Part shown: in pieces, positions 1 to 8,930 of the stretch
How the letters are laid out: every line of letters starts with the position of its first letter
Numbering within the stretch: the first letter of the stretch is position 1
NCBI RefSeq assembly: GCF_027000115.1
Contig: NZ_JALTON010000029.1
Span: 1-57,645, forward strand
Direction of reading: 5' to 3'
DNA from: Thiohalobacter sp.
GTDB lineage: Bacteria > Pseudomonadota > Gammaproteobacteria > Thiohalobacterales > Thiohalobacteraceae
Length of the DNA: 57,645 nt
The notes under the pieces: generated by a model
What the model saw: only the letters and a program-made list of their open reading frames with translations
Database searches by the model: none
Told to the model about the DNA's origin: nothing
Translations under genes and position numbers: made by a program

Positions 1-149
1 AAGGGGCAATCAACGTCCCCGTTCCGCTGACCCGGACGCTGAACGGCCATTACCGTGGATTCAGTGGATACCGTGGCTATCATGCATGGTGGATGCTGTG
101 CCACACGGCTGTCGGGCAGCCCGGCAATATCCACCAGGCCGCCGCGCGC
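1..149. other. Window-edge intergenic stretch downstream of sspB with a repeat remnant
   Basis: No convincing gene. Positions 59-80 read as a shortened copy of the right arm of the inverted-repeat elements at 6177-6516: they share TTCAGTGG and CCGTGGCTATC, but the middle of the arm is missing. No clear terminator for sspB is visible; the GC-rich hairpin-like bases near 95-125 have no U tract. Confidence 0.4.
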
Positions 150-530
150 TTACTTCACGACCTTGAGCGCGGGCCGGCCACCGCCGGCACCGTCATCGCC
201 CTGCGGCGGCGGCTCGTCGCCCTCTTCCTCGTTGAACATCATGCCGCGGCCGTTTTCCTGGGCATAGATGGCCAGCACGGCACGGGTGGGGATGAGCACC
301 TGCCAGGGCGTGCCCTGGAATCGCGCACTGAAAGTGATCTCGTCGTTGCCGAGATGCAGGCCATGAACGGCCTGCGGATTGATGTTGAGCACGATCTTGC
401 CGTTCTCGACAAACTGGCGGGGCACCTCGACGCCGGGCGCATCGGCATCCACCAGCAGATAGGGCGTCAGGCCATTGTCGAGTATCCACTCGTTGATGGC
501 CCGCAGCAGATAGGGACGGCTGGGCGTCAT
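150..530 (-). CDS. sspB: ClpXP protease specificity-enhancing factor SspB
   Basis: SspB is an adaptor that binds ssrA-tagged polypeptides released from stalled ribosomes and delivers them to ClpXP. The 126-residue product has the family's globular N-terminal part (start MTPSRPYLLRAINEWILDN), then an acidic, glycine-rich linker. It ends in RPALKVVK, the short tail by which SspB docks on the ClpX zinc-binding domain, so both functional ends are present. It lies downstream of sspA on the same strand, the usual order, but the two are separated by about 140 bases of repeat sequence. The start at 530 is the first ATG and aligns with the family N-terminus as I recall it. Confidence 0.95.
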   Translation of the reverse strand: MTPSRPYLLRAINEWILDNGLTPYLLVDADAPGVEVPRQFVENGKIVLNINPQAVHGLHLGNDEITFSARFQGTPWQVLIPTRAVLAIYAQENGRGMMFNEEEGDEPPPQGDDGAGGGRPALKVVK

Positions 531-546
531 CGGCCTGCCGCGGCCA

Positions 547-676
547 GCCCCGCATACTGCATCGAGGGCTGCGGATGATGGCGGATCTGCAGCCGGACCC
601 GAGATGCACTCTGGAACAAGGGGACTGAAATCCGGTTCATCGCCTGCTTCCGCCTCGGTGCAATTTTCGGGCTAGT
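547..676. repeat. Palindromic intergenic repeat between sspA and sspB
   Basis: The gap between sspA and sspB is an imperfect inverted repeat. The left part (549-596) holds a GGGCTGCGG-type core at 566-596 that recurs, inverted, at 17978-18008 with 29 of 31 bases identical. The right part (652-674) contains GCCTCGGTGCAA then GGGCTA, a core that recurs at 28480-28502 and 18006-18028. The outer bases provide the TAG stop of sspA (672-674). No protein-coding content is seen. Confidence 0.6.
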
Positions 677-1298
677 CCCGCATCTCGCGCTCGGCCTCGG
701 TGAGACTCTCGCGGAAGGATTCCCGTGAAAAAATGCGCTCGGCATAGTCGAGCACGGGCTTCGCCTGCCTGGGCAGATCGACCCGCAGCGCCGGCAGCCG
801 CCACAGCAGCGGCGCGACGTAGCAGTCGACCAGGCTGAATTCCTCGTTCAGAAAGAACGGCATGGCGGCGAACACCTCGGCGCTGGAGGCTATGCTCTCA
901 CGCAGCATCTTGCGCGCCCTGGCCGCGGCCTTCTCGCCCTTGTTCTCGATTTCCTCGAGCAGGCCGTACCAGTCCGTCTCGATGCGGTGCATGGCCAGGC
1001 GCGCCTTGGCACGCGATACAGGGTCCACCGGCATCAGCGGAGGATGCGGGAAACGCTCGTCCAGATACTCCATGATGACGCGCGAATCATAGAGCACCAG
1101 CTCCCGGTCCACCAGCGTGGGCACGGACTGGTAGGGATTGAGATCGATCAGATCTTCCGGCTTGTTGTCCGGATCGATGTTGACGATCTCGACCGTAATA
1201 CCCTTTTCCGCCAGCACCATGCGAGCACGATGGCTGTACGGACAGGTCGGATTGGAATAGAGCGTCATCACCGAACGACGGTTGGCAACCACTGCCAT
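672..1298 (-). CDS. sspA: Stringent starvation protein A (GST-fold, RNA-polymerase-associated)
   Basis: SspA is a glutathione-transferase-fold protein that binds RNA polymerase and alters transcription during starvation and acid stress; it has no known GST catalysis. The N-terminal thioredoxin-like domain is clear (SVMTLYSNPTCPYSHRARM), followed by the conserved SVPTLVDRELVLYDSRVI stretch and an all-helical C-terminal domain. An upstream in-frame ATG exists at 1319, but the ATG at 1298 has a strong GGGAGGG Shine-Dalgarno sequence 6 bases upstream and matches the family N-terminus, giving 208 residues. The stop codon lies in the flanking repeat. It follows the bc1 operon, as in Pseudomonas. 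Confidence 0.95.
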   Translation of the reverse strand: MAVVANRRSVMTLYSNPTCPYSHRARMVLAEKGITVEIVNIDPDNKPEDLIDLNPYQSVPTLVDRELVLYDSRVIMEYLDERFPHPPLMPVDPVSRAKARLAMHRIETDWYGLLEEIENKGEKAAARARKMLRESIASSAEVFAAMPFFLNEEFSLVDCYVAPLLWRLPALRVDLPRQAKPVLDYAERIFSRESFRESLTEAEREMRD

Positions 1299-1339
1299 GC
1301 GATCCCTCCCAGACGGCACACATCGCTCTTGCCGAGCGA

Positions 1340-1384
1340 ATCAAAACACAATGAGCCGGGGCGGGTCAGGCCCGCCACCGGCTC
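1340..1384 (-). terminator. Rho-independent terminator of the petABC operon
   Basis: Read on the minus strand just after the petC stop, the arms GAGCCGG-t-GGCGGG (1372-1384 side) and CCCGCC-CCGGCTC (1353-1365 side) form a 13-bp GC stem with one bulged base and a five-base loop. The stem is followed by ATTGTGTTTT. Position and U-rich tail fit termination between petC and sspA. Confidence 0.8.
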
Positions 1385-1407
1385 TTCACGGGTTCCGGAA
1401 ACGCCGC

Positions 1408-2151
1408 TCAATGGACGTCTTTCCAGTACTCCTTCTTGAGGAAGTAGGCAAACACGAACAGCACGGCCAGGAACAGCAGCACCCAGATGCCGATGCGCTT
1501 GCGTTCCAGCTGCACGGGCTCGCCCATGTAGGACAGGAAGGCCACCAGATCGCGGGCCGCCTGCTCGTACTCGGCCGGGGTCATGCTGCCTTCGCTGACC
1601 AGTTCCAGTTTCTCGATCTCCTGCTTCTCGTGCCCGTCGGCATCGGTCACCGTCTTGTAGACCGGCTTCTGCCAGCCCTGCAGTTCCCACAGCACGTGCG
1701 GCATGCCGACATTGGGGAAGCGCCAGTTGTTGACGCCGAAGGGACGGCTGTCGTCCAGGTAGAAGGTCAGCAGATAGGTGTAGAGCCAGTCCTCGCCCCG
1801 CACCCGTGCCACCAGGGTCAGATCGGGCGGCGGCGCGCCGAACCACGCCTTGGCTTCCTTCGGATCCATGGCGATGGTCATCTGCTCGCCGATCTTCTCG
1901 CTGGCAAACATGAGATTGTCGATGACCTGCTGGTCGGTCAGCCCCAGATCGCGCGCCATGCGGTTATAGCGCTGATACTGGGCGGAGTGGCAACTCAGGC
2001 AGTAGTTCACGAACAGCCGCGCACCCCGCTGCAGTGACTGCTTGTTGCTGACATCCACGTCCGCCTTGTACAGCGGCAGGTGCCCCCCGCCGGCAGCCAT
2101 CGCCAGCGCCGGGAAAAAGGCAATAACGAAGCTCAGGATCATCTTTTTCAT
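1408..2151 (-). CDS. petC: Cytochrome c1 subunit of the cytochrome bc1 complex
   Basis: This subunit takes electrons from the Rieske protein and passes them to a soluble cytochrome c on the periplasmic side of complex III. A cleavable signal peptide (MKKMILSFVIAFFPALAMAA) is followed by the heme-c site CLSCH (Cys51, Cys54, His55). A single C-terminal membrane anchor follows and ends near the last charged residues KKEYWKDVH. Length 247 fits the family. The ATG overlaps the petB stop (TAATG), indicating translational coupling in a petABC operon, and a terminator follows directly. Confidence 0.97.
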   Translation of the reverse strand: MKKMILSFVIAFFPALAMAAGGGHLPLYKADVDVSNKQSLQRGARLFVNYCLSCHSAQYQRYNRMARDLGLTDQQVIDNLMFASEKIGEQMTIAMDPKEAKAWFGAPPPDLTLVARVRGEDWLYTYLLTFYLDDSRPFGVNNWRFPNVGMPHVLWELQGWQKPVYKTVTDADGHEKQEIEKLELVSEGSMTPAEYEQAARDLVAFLSYMGEPVQLERKRIGIWVLLFLAVLFVFAYFLKKEYWKDVH

Positions 2152-3401
2152 TAGTGCGTCACCCTTTCCGGTACCGGCTTGGTCTTGTCGATCTTGGTGT
2201 AGATGGGCATCAGCAGGAAGAAGGCAAAGTAGTAGGCGGTGCAGACCTGTGCCAGCAGCGTCTTGCCCGGAGTCGCCGGCTGGGTACCGAGATAGCCCAG
2301 AACGACGAAGGCCACCACGAACAGCGCCAGTGCACCCTTGAACAGCGGCCCCTTGTAGCGGATGGACTTCACCGGACTGCGATCCAGCCAGGGCAGGAAG
2401 AACAGGATGACTACCGCGGCACCCATCGCGGCCACGCCCGGGAAGGCGGAGCCGGCAATCGAAGGCACCGCACGTAGGATGGCGTAGAAAGGCGTGAAGT
2501 ACCAGACGGGCGCGATGTGCTCGGGCGTCTTCAGCGGATTGGCCGCCTCGAAGTTGGGATGCTCAAGGAAGAAGCCGCCCATTTCCGGCGCGAAAAACAC
2601 CACCGCAGAGAAGAACATCAGGAACACCACCACGCCGACGATGTCCTTCACCGTGTAATAGGGGTGGAAGGGAATACCGTCCAGAGGAACACCATTCGCG
2701 TCCTTCTTCTGCTTGATCTCGATGCCGTCGGGGTTGTTCGAACCCACCTCGTGCAGGGCCATGATGTGCGCCACGATCAGGCCGATCAGCACCAGCGGCA
2801 CGGCGATGACATGGAATGCAAAGAAGCGGTTGAGCGTCGCGTCTGCCACCACATAGTCACCGCGAATCCACAGCGCCAGGTCGTCACCGATGACCGGAAT
2901 GGCCGCGAACAGGTTGATGATTACCTGCGCGCCCCAGTAGGACATCTGTCCCCAGGGCAGCAGATAGCCGAAGAAGGCCTCGGCCATCAGGCACAGGTAG
3001 ATCAGCATGCCGAAGATCCAGATCAGCTCACGCGGCTTGCGGTAGGAACCGTAGAGCAGCCCCCGGAACATGTGCAGGTAGACCACCACGAAGAAGGCCG
3101 ATGCTCCGGTCGAATGGATGTAGCGTATCAGCCAGCCCCAGTCCACATCGCGCATGATGTACTCGACCGAGGCAAAGGCACGCTCCGCGTCCGGCTTGAA
3201 ATTCATGGTGAGGAAAATGCCGGAGACGATCTGGATAACCAGCACCAGCAGCGCCAGCGAGCCGAAGAAGTACCAGAAATTGAAGTTCTTGGGGGCGTAG
3301 TACTTCGCCAGATGTTCGTTCCAGAGTTGGCTCAGGGGGAAGCGGGCATCGATCCAGCCGAGAATGCCGCCCTGCCACTTTTCAGTGCTCGAACCAGCCA
3401 T
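2151..3401 (-). CDS. petB: Cytochrome b subunit of the cytochrome bc1 complex
   Basis: This is the membrane core of complex III, holding the two b hemes and the Qo and Qi quinone sites. The 416-residue protein has eight to nine hydrophobic helices. The family hallmarks GASAFFVVVYLHMFRGLLYGSY and the heme-ligating histidines in FHVIAVPLVLIGLIVAHIM are present. The Qo-site PEW-type motif reads PVWYF after LKTPEHIA, in the place of the usual PEWY segment. The start ATG overlaps the petA stop as TAATG. It is the full-length mitochondrial-type form, not split into b6 and subunit IV. Confidence 0.96.
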   Translation of the reverse strand: MAGSSTEKWQGGILGWIDARFPLSQLWNEHLAKYYAPKNFNFWYFFGSLALLVLVIQIVSGIFLTMNFKPDAERAFASVEYIMRDVDWGWLIRYIHSTGASAFFVVVYLHMFRGLLYGSYRKPRELIWIFGMLIYLCLMAEAFFGYLLPWGQMSYWGAQVIINLFAAIPVIGDDLALWIRGDYVVADATLNRFFAFHVIAVPLVLIGLIVAHIMALHEVGSNNPDGIEIKQKKDANGVPLDGIPFHPYYTVKDIVGVVVFLMFFSAVVFFAPEMGGFFLEHPNFEAANPLKTPEHIAPVWYFTPFYAILRAVPSIAGSAFPGVAAMGAAVVILFFLPWLDRSPVKSIRYKGPLFKGALALFVVAFVVLGYLGTQPATPGKTLLAQVCTAYYFAFFLLMPIYTKIDKTKPVPERVTH

Positions 3402-3991
3402 TACGCAGCTCCTTGATCTTCACCGACCAGAATCACGGTCTTGCCAATGTAACGGTGCGGCGGCACCACCAGGTTCTTCGGCGCCGGCACGCCCTTGAAG
3501 ACACGGCCGGCAAGGTCGAACTTGGAACCATGGCAGGGGCAGAAGAAGCCGCCCTTCCAGTCCTTGCCCAGATCGTCCGGGGCAACCTCGGGCCGATAGG
3601 TCGGCGAACAGCCCAGGTGGGTGCAGATACCCACCAGCACAAGGATCTCGGGCTTGATGGAGCGGTACTCGTTCTTCGCGTACTCGGGCTGCTGCGGCAT
3701 TTCCGAAGCGGGATCGAGAACGACGGGATCCATTTCCTTGAGCAGGCCCAGCATCTCGTCGGTGCGCCTGACGATCCACACCGGCTTGCCGCGCCACTCG
3801 ACGTTGATCTTCTGGCCCGGTTCCAGCTTGCTGATGTCCACCTCGACCGGGGCACCGGCGGCCTGGGCGCGTGCGCTGGGCATCATGGACTTGACGAAGG
3901 GTACGGCGACAAAGACCGCCCCGACGCCGCCAACCACCGTGGTCGCCGCAGTCAGGAAGCGGCGTCGGCTGGTATCTACGCCATCACTCAT
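3401..3991 (-). CDS. petA: Ubiquinol-cytochrome c reductase Rieske iron-sulfur subunit
   Basis: This subunit carries the 2Fe-2S cluster that accepts the first electron from ubiquinol. The N-terminus has a twin-arginine signal-anchor ([10 protein letters not shown]) leading into one membrane helix. The cluster motifs are complete: C-T-H-L-G-C (Cys123, His125, Cys128) and C-P-C-H (Cys151, Cys153, His154), the second followed by [10 protein letters not shown]. Length 196 is typical. First gene of petABC; the ATG at 3991 is preceded by GGAGATC on the minus strand. Confidence 0.97.
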   Translation of the reverse strand: MSDGVDTSRRRFLTAATTVVGGVGAVFVAVPFVKSMMPSARAQAAGAPVEVDISKLEPGQKINVEWRGKPVWIVRRTDEMLGLLKEMDPVVLDPASEMPQQPEYAKNEYRSIKPEILVLVGICTHLGCSPTYRPEVAPDDLGKDWKGGFFCPCHGSKFDLAGRVFKGVPAPKNLVVPPHRYIGKTVILVGEDQGAA

Positions 3992-4056
3992 TGAACGGAT
4001 CTCCAGATTTGGTTACCCAAGAATTCGGTTCGGATCGGGCCCGGAACTGGCGGGAC

Positions 4057-4088
4057 ATTGTAGACGATCCCCCCGCCCGGCATTTGAC
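4057..4088 (-). promoter_or_regulatory. Putative sigma-70 promoter for petABC
   Basis: In the 182-base gap upstream of petA the minus strand carries TACAAT (4057-4062), a good -10, about 65 bases before the ATG. The -35 region is weak: GTCAAA lies a little too far upstream. The remainder of the gap shows no other gene or structure. Confidence 0.4.
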
Positions 4089-4173
4089 GTGGATCAGGCA
4101 GCCAGCCGGGGCGGGTCTCGCAAAGGCCGGAATTTTCCAACAACAGGGGCGCGAGGTCAAACGCGGGGCGCGC

Positions 4174-4929
4174 TCAGACGGGCACGTAGAGATCGATAAA
4201 TCGGTGATCCAGATCGAACTTCCGGGCCAGATGTTCCCCCAGGGCACGCGGGCCGTGGCGCTCGGTGACATGATGGCCGGCGGCCAGAAACTGGATGCCG
4301 CGTTCGGCAGCCACATGAGCGGTGGGCTCGGATACCTCGCCGCTGATGAAGGCATCCAGCCCCAGATCGGCGGCGGCGTCGATAAAGGACTGGGCTGCGC
4401 CGGTGCACCAGCCCAGCCGGCGGATGGGGCCACGTGGCCCCAGATGCAGTGGCGGGTGACCCAGTCGGACCCGCAGCCGTTCCATCAGCGCCTCGGTGGC
4501 CAGCGGCTCCGCCAGCTCGCCCCAGCAGGCCAGCGCGGGCCCGCCCGGCAGACCGAAGTGGCCGGATACCGGAAGCTCCAGCAACCGCGCCAGCCGGGCA
4601 TTGTTGCCCAGCTCGGGATGGGCATCCAGGGGCAGGTGGTAGGCCAGCAGGTTCATGTCCGCGGCCAGCAGGGCGCCAATGCGGCGGCGTTTCATGCCGG
4701 TGATGCGCGCATCCTCGCCCTTCCAGAAGAAGCCGTGATGGACCAGCAGCAGATCGGCCTCGGCCGCCACCGCCGCGTCGATCAGTGCCTGGCTGGCGGT
4801 GACGCCGGAGACGATGCGGCGGATCTCCTCGCGCCCCTCGACTTGCAGGCCGTTGGGACAGTAGTCGCTGAAACCCGCGACATCGAGCAGCGTGTCACAG
4901 TAGCTCACCAGTTCGTCCCGTTTCACCAC
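4174..4929 (-). CDS. Nif3-like dinuclear metal-center protein (YbgI family)
   Basis: Members form hexameric rings with a two-metal site; the physiological role is unsettled (GTP cyclohydrolase I type 2 annotation, or a DNA/redox-linked role). Family features include CPNGLQVEGREEI near the start, LLVHHGFFWKG (metal-ligating His-His), MNLLAYHLPLDAHPELGNN in the middle and the C-terminal GHHVTERHG with further ligands. The furthest-upstream start is a GTG at 4944, but GGAGGGCAGGGGC sits just before GTG 4929, giving VVKRDELVSYC as the likely N-terminus (251 residues). It is divergent from the DegS-type protease, with a gap of only about 40 bases. Confidence 0.9.
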   Translation of the reverse strand: MVKRDELVSYCDTLLDVAGFSDYCPNGLQVEGREEIRRIVSGVTASQALIDAAVAAEADLLLVHHGFFWKGEDARITGMKRRRIGALLAADMNLLAYHLPLDAHPELGNNARLARLLELPVSGHFGLPGGPALACWGELAEPLATEALMERLRVRLGHPPLHLGPRGPIRRLGWCTGAAQSFIDAAADLGLDAFISGEVSEPTAHVAAERGIQFLAAGHHVTERHGPRALGEHLARKFDLDHRFIDLYVPV

Positions 4930-4967
4930 GCCCCTGCCCTCCACAACATGGATTCCCGGCCCGAATC

Positions 4968-6161
4968 ATGCTCAAATCGGACCCCCGTCAACAGCCTACC
5001 CCACTCATGAAACTGCGCAACCTGATCGGCTTCCTGTTCCAGTCCCTGTTCGTCGGCCTGCTCGCCGCCGTGGCGCTGTTCCTGATCAAGCCCGAACTGT
5101 TCCGCGGCAACGGTGCCGTGGTCGAGGTGCACGAAGCGGCCCCCGCGCCCCGCCCGGCGGTCGCCAGCGGCCCGGTGTCCTATGCCGACGCCGTGGACCG
5201 CGCCGCGCCGGCGGTGGTGAACATCTACACCGCCAAGGTGGTCACCGAACCCGGCAACCCGCTGTTCAACGATCCCCTGTTCCGCTATTTCTTCGGCGAC
5301 CGCTTCTCCGGTGCGCGCAAGCGGCTGCAGACCAGCCTGGGTTCCGGTGTCATCCTCAGCCCCCAGGGTTATCTGCTTACCAACCACCATGTGGTCAAGG
5401 GTGCCGACCAGATCCAGGTCCTGCTGGCCGACGGCCGCGGCCTGGCCGCGGAGGTGGTGGGCTCCGACCCCGATACCGATCTCGCCGTGCTGCGCATCGA
5501 GGCCGACGATCTGCCCAGCATCGTCATCGGCGATTCCGAGGCGCTGCGGGTGGGCGACGTGGTGCTGGCCATCGGCAACCCCTTTGGCGTAGGCCAGACG
5601 GTCACCCAGGGCATCGTCAGCGCCACCGGCCGCAACCAGCTCGGGCTGAACACCTTCGAGAACTTCATCCAGACCGATGCCGCCATCAACCCGGGCAACT
5701 CCGGCGGCGCCCTGGTCAATGCCTTCGGCGAACTGGTCGGGATCAACACCGCCATCTTCAGCCGCTCCGGCGGTTCCCAGGGCATCGGCTTCGCCATCCC
5801 CGTGAGCCTGGCGCGCGGGGTGATGGAACAGATCATCGAGCACGGCCGCGTGGTGCGCGGCTGGCTGGGCATCGAGGCCCAGGACCTCACCCCCGCGCTG
5901 GCCGAGTCCTTCGGCCTGGACCGGCCGCGCGGCATGCTCATCGCCGGCGTGCTGCGCGGCGGGCCGGCCGACCGCGCCGGCCTGGAACCCGGCGACCTGG
6001 TACTGGAGATCGACGGCAAGCCCGTCGCCAATGCCCGCGACGCCATGAACCGCATCGCCCAGACTCCGCCCGGCAGCCGGGTCGGGCTCTCGATCCTGCG
6101 CGGCGGCCAGCCCCTGCAACTCGAGGCCCGCATCGGCCAGCGGCCGCAGATGCGGCCCTGA
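4968..6161 (+). CDS. DegS/AlgW-type periplasmic serine protease with one PDZ domain
   Basis: This is a trimeric inner-membrane-anchored protease of the kind that cleaves the anti-sigma factor RseA/MucA to release sigma-E (AlgU). One N-terminal membrane anchor (about residues 18-40) is followed by a trypsin-like domain with the triad His141 (TNHHVV), Asp171 (DTDLAVL) and Ser245 (NPGNSGGALV). A single PDZ domain (about 285-380) follows, which separates DegS from two-PDZ DegP. Two starts are possible, 4968 and 5007 (MKLRNLIGF); neither has a strong Shine-Dalgarno sequence. Located beyond hisC, as algW is in Pseudomonas. Whether its substrate here is MucA-like cannot be seen. Confidence 0.92.
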   Translation: MLKSDPRQQPTPLMKLRNLIGFLFQSLFVGLLAAVALFLIKPELFRGNGAVVEVHEAAPAPRPAVASGPVSYADAVDRAAPAVVNIYTAKVVTEPGNPLFNDPLFRYFFGDRFSGARKRLQTSLGSGVILSPQGYLLTNHHVVKGADQIQVLLADGRGLAAEVVGSDPDTDLAVLRIEADDLPSIVIGDSEALRVGDVVLAIGNPFGVGQTVTQGIVSATGRNQLGLNTFENFIQTDAAINPGNSGGALVNAFGELVGINTAIFSRSGGSQGIGFAIPVSLARGVMEQIIEHGRVVRGWLGIEAQDLTPALAESFGLDRPRGMLIAGVLRGGPADRAGLEPGDLVLEIDGKPVANARDAMNRIAQTPPGSRVGLSILRGGQPLQLEARIGQRPQMRP

Positions 6162-6176
6162 TGCAGCTCGAAGATC

Positions 6177-6340
6177 AAGAGCGCCACTGAATCCACTGAA
6201 GGCACGGAAAAGAGGCAAGGGACCAGCCGGTCGCGTGATCCGACAGGTACCTGGATGCGCCAACCTGGTCGATTTCGCCCGACACACGCCAGGCAACAAT
6301 CGACTTTCAGTGGTTTCGGCGGGTTCCGTGGCTATCGATT
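6177..6340. repeat. 164-bp inverted-repeat element, copy 1
   Basis: First unit of a tandem pair (period 176). It begins AAGAGCGCCACTGAATCC and ends CCGTGGCTATCGATT. The outer 30 bases of each end are imperfect inverted repeats of each other and are built from roughly 9-base steps of CCACNGAAN. Centre: CAGGTACCTG and CAACCTGGTTG palindromes. Non-coding, MITE-like; no transposase nearby. Confidence 0.8.
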
Positions 6341-6352
6341 GGCCTTGCCCTG

Positions 6353-6516
6353 AAGAGCGCCACGGAATCCACCGAAGGCACGGAAAAGAAGCAAAGGACC
6401 AGCCGGTCGCGTGATATGACAGGTACCTGGATGCGCCAACCTGGTTGATTTTGCGCGACACACGCCAGGCGACAATCGGTCTTCAGTGGTTTCGGTGGGT
6501 TCCGTGGCTATCGATT
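6353..6516. repeat. 164-bp inverted-repeat element, copy 2
   Basis: Second unit, same length as copy 1 and separated from it by 12 bases. Left arm GCCACGGAATCCACCGAA starts at 6359; the right arm, complemented, reads GCCACGGAACCCACCGAA and ends at 6508. It differs from copy 1 at scattered positions, so the duplication is not brand new. The right edge abuts the hisC stop region (6520). Confidence 0.8.
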
Positions 6517-6519
6517 TTT

Positions 6520-7608
6520 TCAGGCCAGGCAGGACTGCAAGGCCTCGAGGAAGGCCCGGTTTTCCTCGGGCGTACCGACCGTCACCCGCAGGCAATCGGC
6601 GAGCGCACCACCGGCGCCGTTCAGGTTCTTGATCAGCACGCCCCGTTCGAGCAGGCCTCGGTGGATGGCATCGGCGCGCCCGGCCGGCAGCCGGAACAGG
6701 ATGAAGTTGGCCTCGGAGGGGAAGGGCTCGATGCCGGGCAGCGCGGCCAGGGCCTCGAACAGCAGGCCACGATCGCGGCGGATGGCCGCGGTCTGTTCGT
6801 CGAGCACCGCGCGGTGCTCGAGCGCGAACTCGGCGCTGACCTGGGTGAGCACGTTGATGTTGTAGGGCAGCCGCGTCTTGTCGATCTCGGCCAGCCATTC
6901 GGGCGCGCCGATCAACATGCCCAGCCGCAATCCGGCGAGTCCCGTCTTGGACAGGGTGCGCAGGAGGAGTAGGTTGTCGTATTCCGCCAGCGCATCGACA
7001 AAGCTGTCGCGGGCAAAGGCGGCATAGGCCTCGTCCACCACCACGATGCCCGGCGCGGCCTCGATGACGGCGCGCATGGCCTCGGTATCGAACAGGTTGC
7101 CGGTGGGGTTGTTGGGATAGGCCAGGAACACCAGCGCCGGCTGTTCGCGCTCGATGGCCTCGTGCATGGCCGGCAGGTCCAGTGCAAAGCCCTCGCCCAG
7201 CGGCACGCCGACATAGCGCAGACCGATGATCTCGGCCAGCATCCGGTACATGACGAAGGTCGGTTCCGGGGCCAGCACCGTTCGCCCCGGTTCGGCCACG
7301 GCCAGGATCAGCATCTGGATCAGCTCGTCGGAGCCGTTGCCCAGCAGGATATCCATGCCGGGCGGCATGTCCATGGCCTCGCCCAGCCGCCGGCGCAGGG
7401 CGCGGGCGGCAGGATCGGGATAGCGGTTGAGGCTGACCTGGCGCAGCCGCTCCAGCCAGGCATCGACCAGGGTCTCCGGCCAGCGGTAGGGATTCTCCAT
7501 GGCATCCAGCTTGATGGCACTGCCGGGATCGGGGACATGATAGGCGGACAGCCGCCGCACCTCCGGCCGGATCCAGCGCGCCACCCGCTCCGCGCGACCG
7601 TCAGTCAT
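6520..7608 (-). CDS. hisC: Histidinol-phosphate aminotransferase
   Basis: PLP enzyme converting imidazole-acetol phosphate and glutamate to histidinol phosphate, the seventh step of histidine synthesis. The fold-type-I landmarks are present: [20 protein letters not shown] (Asp that pairs with the PLP nitrogen) and [11 protein letters not shown], whose lysine forms the Schiff base. Length 362 is standard. Its ATG lies 8 bases inside the 3' end of hisD, so hisG-hisD-hisC form one unit. The stop is directly next to the 164-bp repeats. Other his genes are not in the window. Confidence 0.95.
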   Translation of the reverse strand: MTDGRAERVARWIRPEVRRLSAYHVPDPGSAIKLDAMENPYRWPETLVDAWLERLRQVSLNRYPDPAARALRRRLGEAMDMPPGMDILLGNGSDELIQMLILAVAEPGRTVLAPEPTFVMYRMLAEIIGLRYVGVPLGEGFALDLPAMHEAIEREQPALVFLAYPNNPTGNLFDTEAMRAVIEAAPGIVVVDEAYAAFARDSFVDALAEYDNLLLLRTLSKTGLAGLRLGMLIGAPEWLAEIDKTRLPYNINVLTQVSAEFALEHRAVLDEQTAAIRRDRGLLFEALAALPGIEPFPSEANFILFRLPAGRADAIHRGLLERGVLIKNLNGAGGALADCLRVTVGTPEENRAFLEALQSCLA

Positions 7609-8914
7609 CGTCGCCCTCGCCCAGCCGGTACTCGGCGGAACGCGCGTGCGCGGTCAGTCCCTCGCCCCGCGCCAGCACCGAGGCGGTGCGGCCCAGATCG
7701 GCCGCGCCCCCGGGCGAGCAGAAGATCAGGCTGGAGCGTTTCTGGAAGTCGTACACGCCCAGCGGCGAGGAGAAGCGCGCGGTGCGCGAGGTCGGCAGCA
7801 CATGATTGGGGCCGGCGCAGTAGTCGCCCAGCGCCTCGGCGGTATAACGGCCCATGAAGATGGCGCCGGCGTGACGGATGCGCGGCAGCAGGGCCTCGGG
7901 GTCGGCGACCGAGAGTTCGAGGTGCTCGGGAGCGATGAAGTTGGCGACCTCGGCGGCCTCGTCGAGGTCACGCACCTGGATCAGCGCGCCGCGCCGGGTC
8001 AGCGAGGCGCGGATGATGTCGGCGCGTTCCATCTCCGGCAGCAGGCGCTCGATGCTGGCGCGCACGGCATCGAGGAACCCGGCATCGGGACTGATCAGCA
8101 GCGGCTGGGCATCCTCGTCGTGCTCGGCCTGCGAGAACAGGTCCATGGCGATCCAGTCCGGGTCGGTGCCGCCGTCGCAGATGACCAGGATTTCGGAAGG
8201 ACCGGCGATCATGTCGATGCCGACGGTCCCGAACACCATGCCCTTGGCAGTGGCGACGTAGATGTTGCCGGGACCGACGATCTTGTCCACCTGCGGCACC
8301 GTCTCGGTGCCATAGGCCAGCGCCGCCACGGCCTGGGCGCCGCCGATGGCGAAGATGCGGTCGACGCCGGCGATGGCGGCAGCCGCCAGCACCAGGTCGT
8401 TCACCTCGCCATCCGGGGTCGGCACCACCATGATGACCTCGGGCACGCCGGCGACCTTGGCCGGCACCGCATTCATCAGCACCGAGGACGGATAGGCGGC
8501 CTTGCCACCGGGCACGTACAGGCCCACCCGGTCCAGCGGCGTGACCTGCTGGCCGAGCACGGTGCCGTCGGCCTCGGTGTAGGTCCAGGATTCGAGCTTC
8601 TGGTGTTCGGCATAGGCGCGGATGCGCTCTGCGGCCCGGGCCAGGGCCTCACGCTGCGACTCGGGTATGGCGGCCAGCGCCTGCTCGATCCTTGCCGTGC
8701 CGATTTCCAGCGCCGCCATGTCCTCGGCCTCGAGGCGGTCGAAACGGCGGGTGTACTCGACCACGGCCGCATCGCCGCGGGCACGCACGTCGGCAAGGAT
8801 GTCGCGCACCCGCTGCTGCACCTCGGCATCGGACACGCCCTCCCAGGCCAGCAGGTTCTCCAGTTCCGGCCAGAAGCCGGCATCGGCGGTGTTGAGCTGT
8901 CGCAGTTCGATCAT
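7601..8914 (-). CDS. hisD: Histidinol dehydrogenase
   Basis: NAD- and zinc-dependent enzyme that oxidises histidinol to histidine in two steps, ending the pathway. The 437-residue sequence has the central [18 protein letters not shown] stretch, the [16 protein letters not shown] signature and [12 protein letters not shown]. The metal/catalytic region is [10 protein letters not shown], and the conserved GPNHVLPTS follows late in the protein. It overlaps hisC and follows hisG by 16 bases. The ATG at 8914 has a modest GGGAGC ribosome-binding site. Confidence 0.97.
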   Translation of the reverse strand: MIELRQLNTADAGFWPELENLLAWEGVSDAEVQQRVRDILADVRARGDAAVVEYTRRFDRLEAEDMAALEIGTARIEQALAAIPESQREALARAAERIRAYAEHQKLESWTYTEADGTVLGQQVTPLDRVGLYVPGGKAAYPSSVLMNAVPAKVAGVPEVIMVVPTPDGEVNDLVLAAAAIAGVDRIFAIGGAQAVAALAYGTETVPQVDKIVGPGNIYVATAKGMVFGTVGIDMIAGPSEILVICDGGTDPDWIAMDLFSQAEHDEDAQPLLISPDAGFLDAVRASIERLLPEMERADIIRASLTRRGALIQVRDLDEAAEVANFIAPEHLELSVADPEALLPRIRHAGAIFMGRYTAEALGDYCAGPNHVLPTSRTARFSSPLGVYDFQKRSSLIFCSPGGAADLGRTASVLARGEGLTAHARSAEYRLGEGDDD

Positions 8915-8930
8915 GGAGATGCTCCCGGCC

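Noticed and set aside
3992-4173. Riboswitch or sRNA in the petA upstream gap
   Set aside because: No recognisable conserved RNA motif; only a plausible promoter could be supported.
4923-6461. A 512-codon minus-strand frame covering the protease gene and both repeats
   Set aside because: Its distinctive N-terminal part is just the translated 164-bp repeats, repeated twice; the rest is antisense to the DegS-type gene.
6177-6516. CRISPR-like reading of the tandem repeat
   Set aside because: Only two long units with a 12-base gap, inverted ends and no cas genes; does not fit a CRISPR array.
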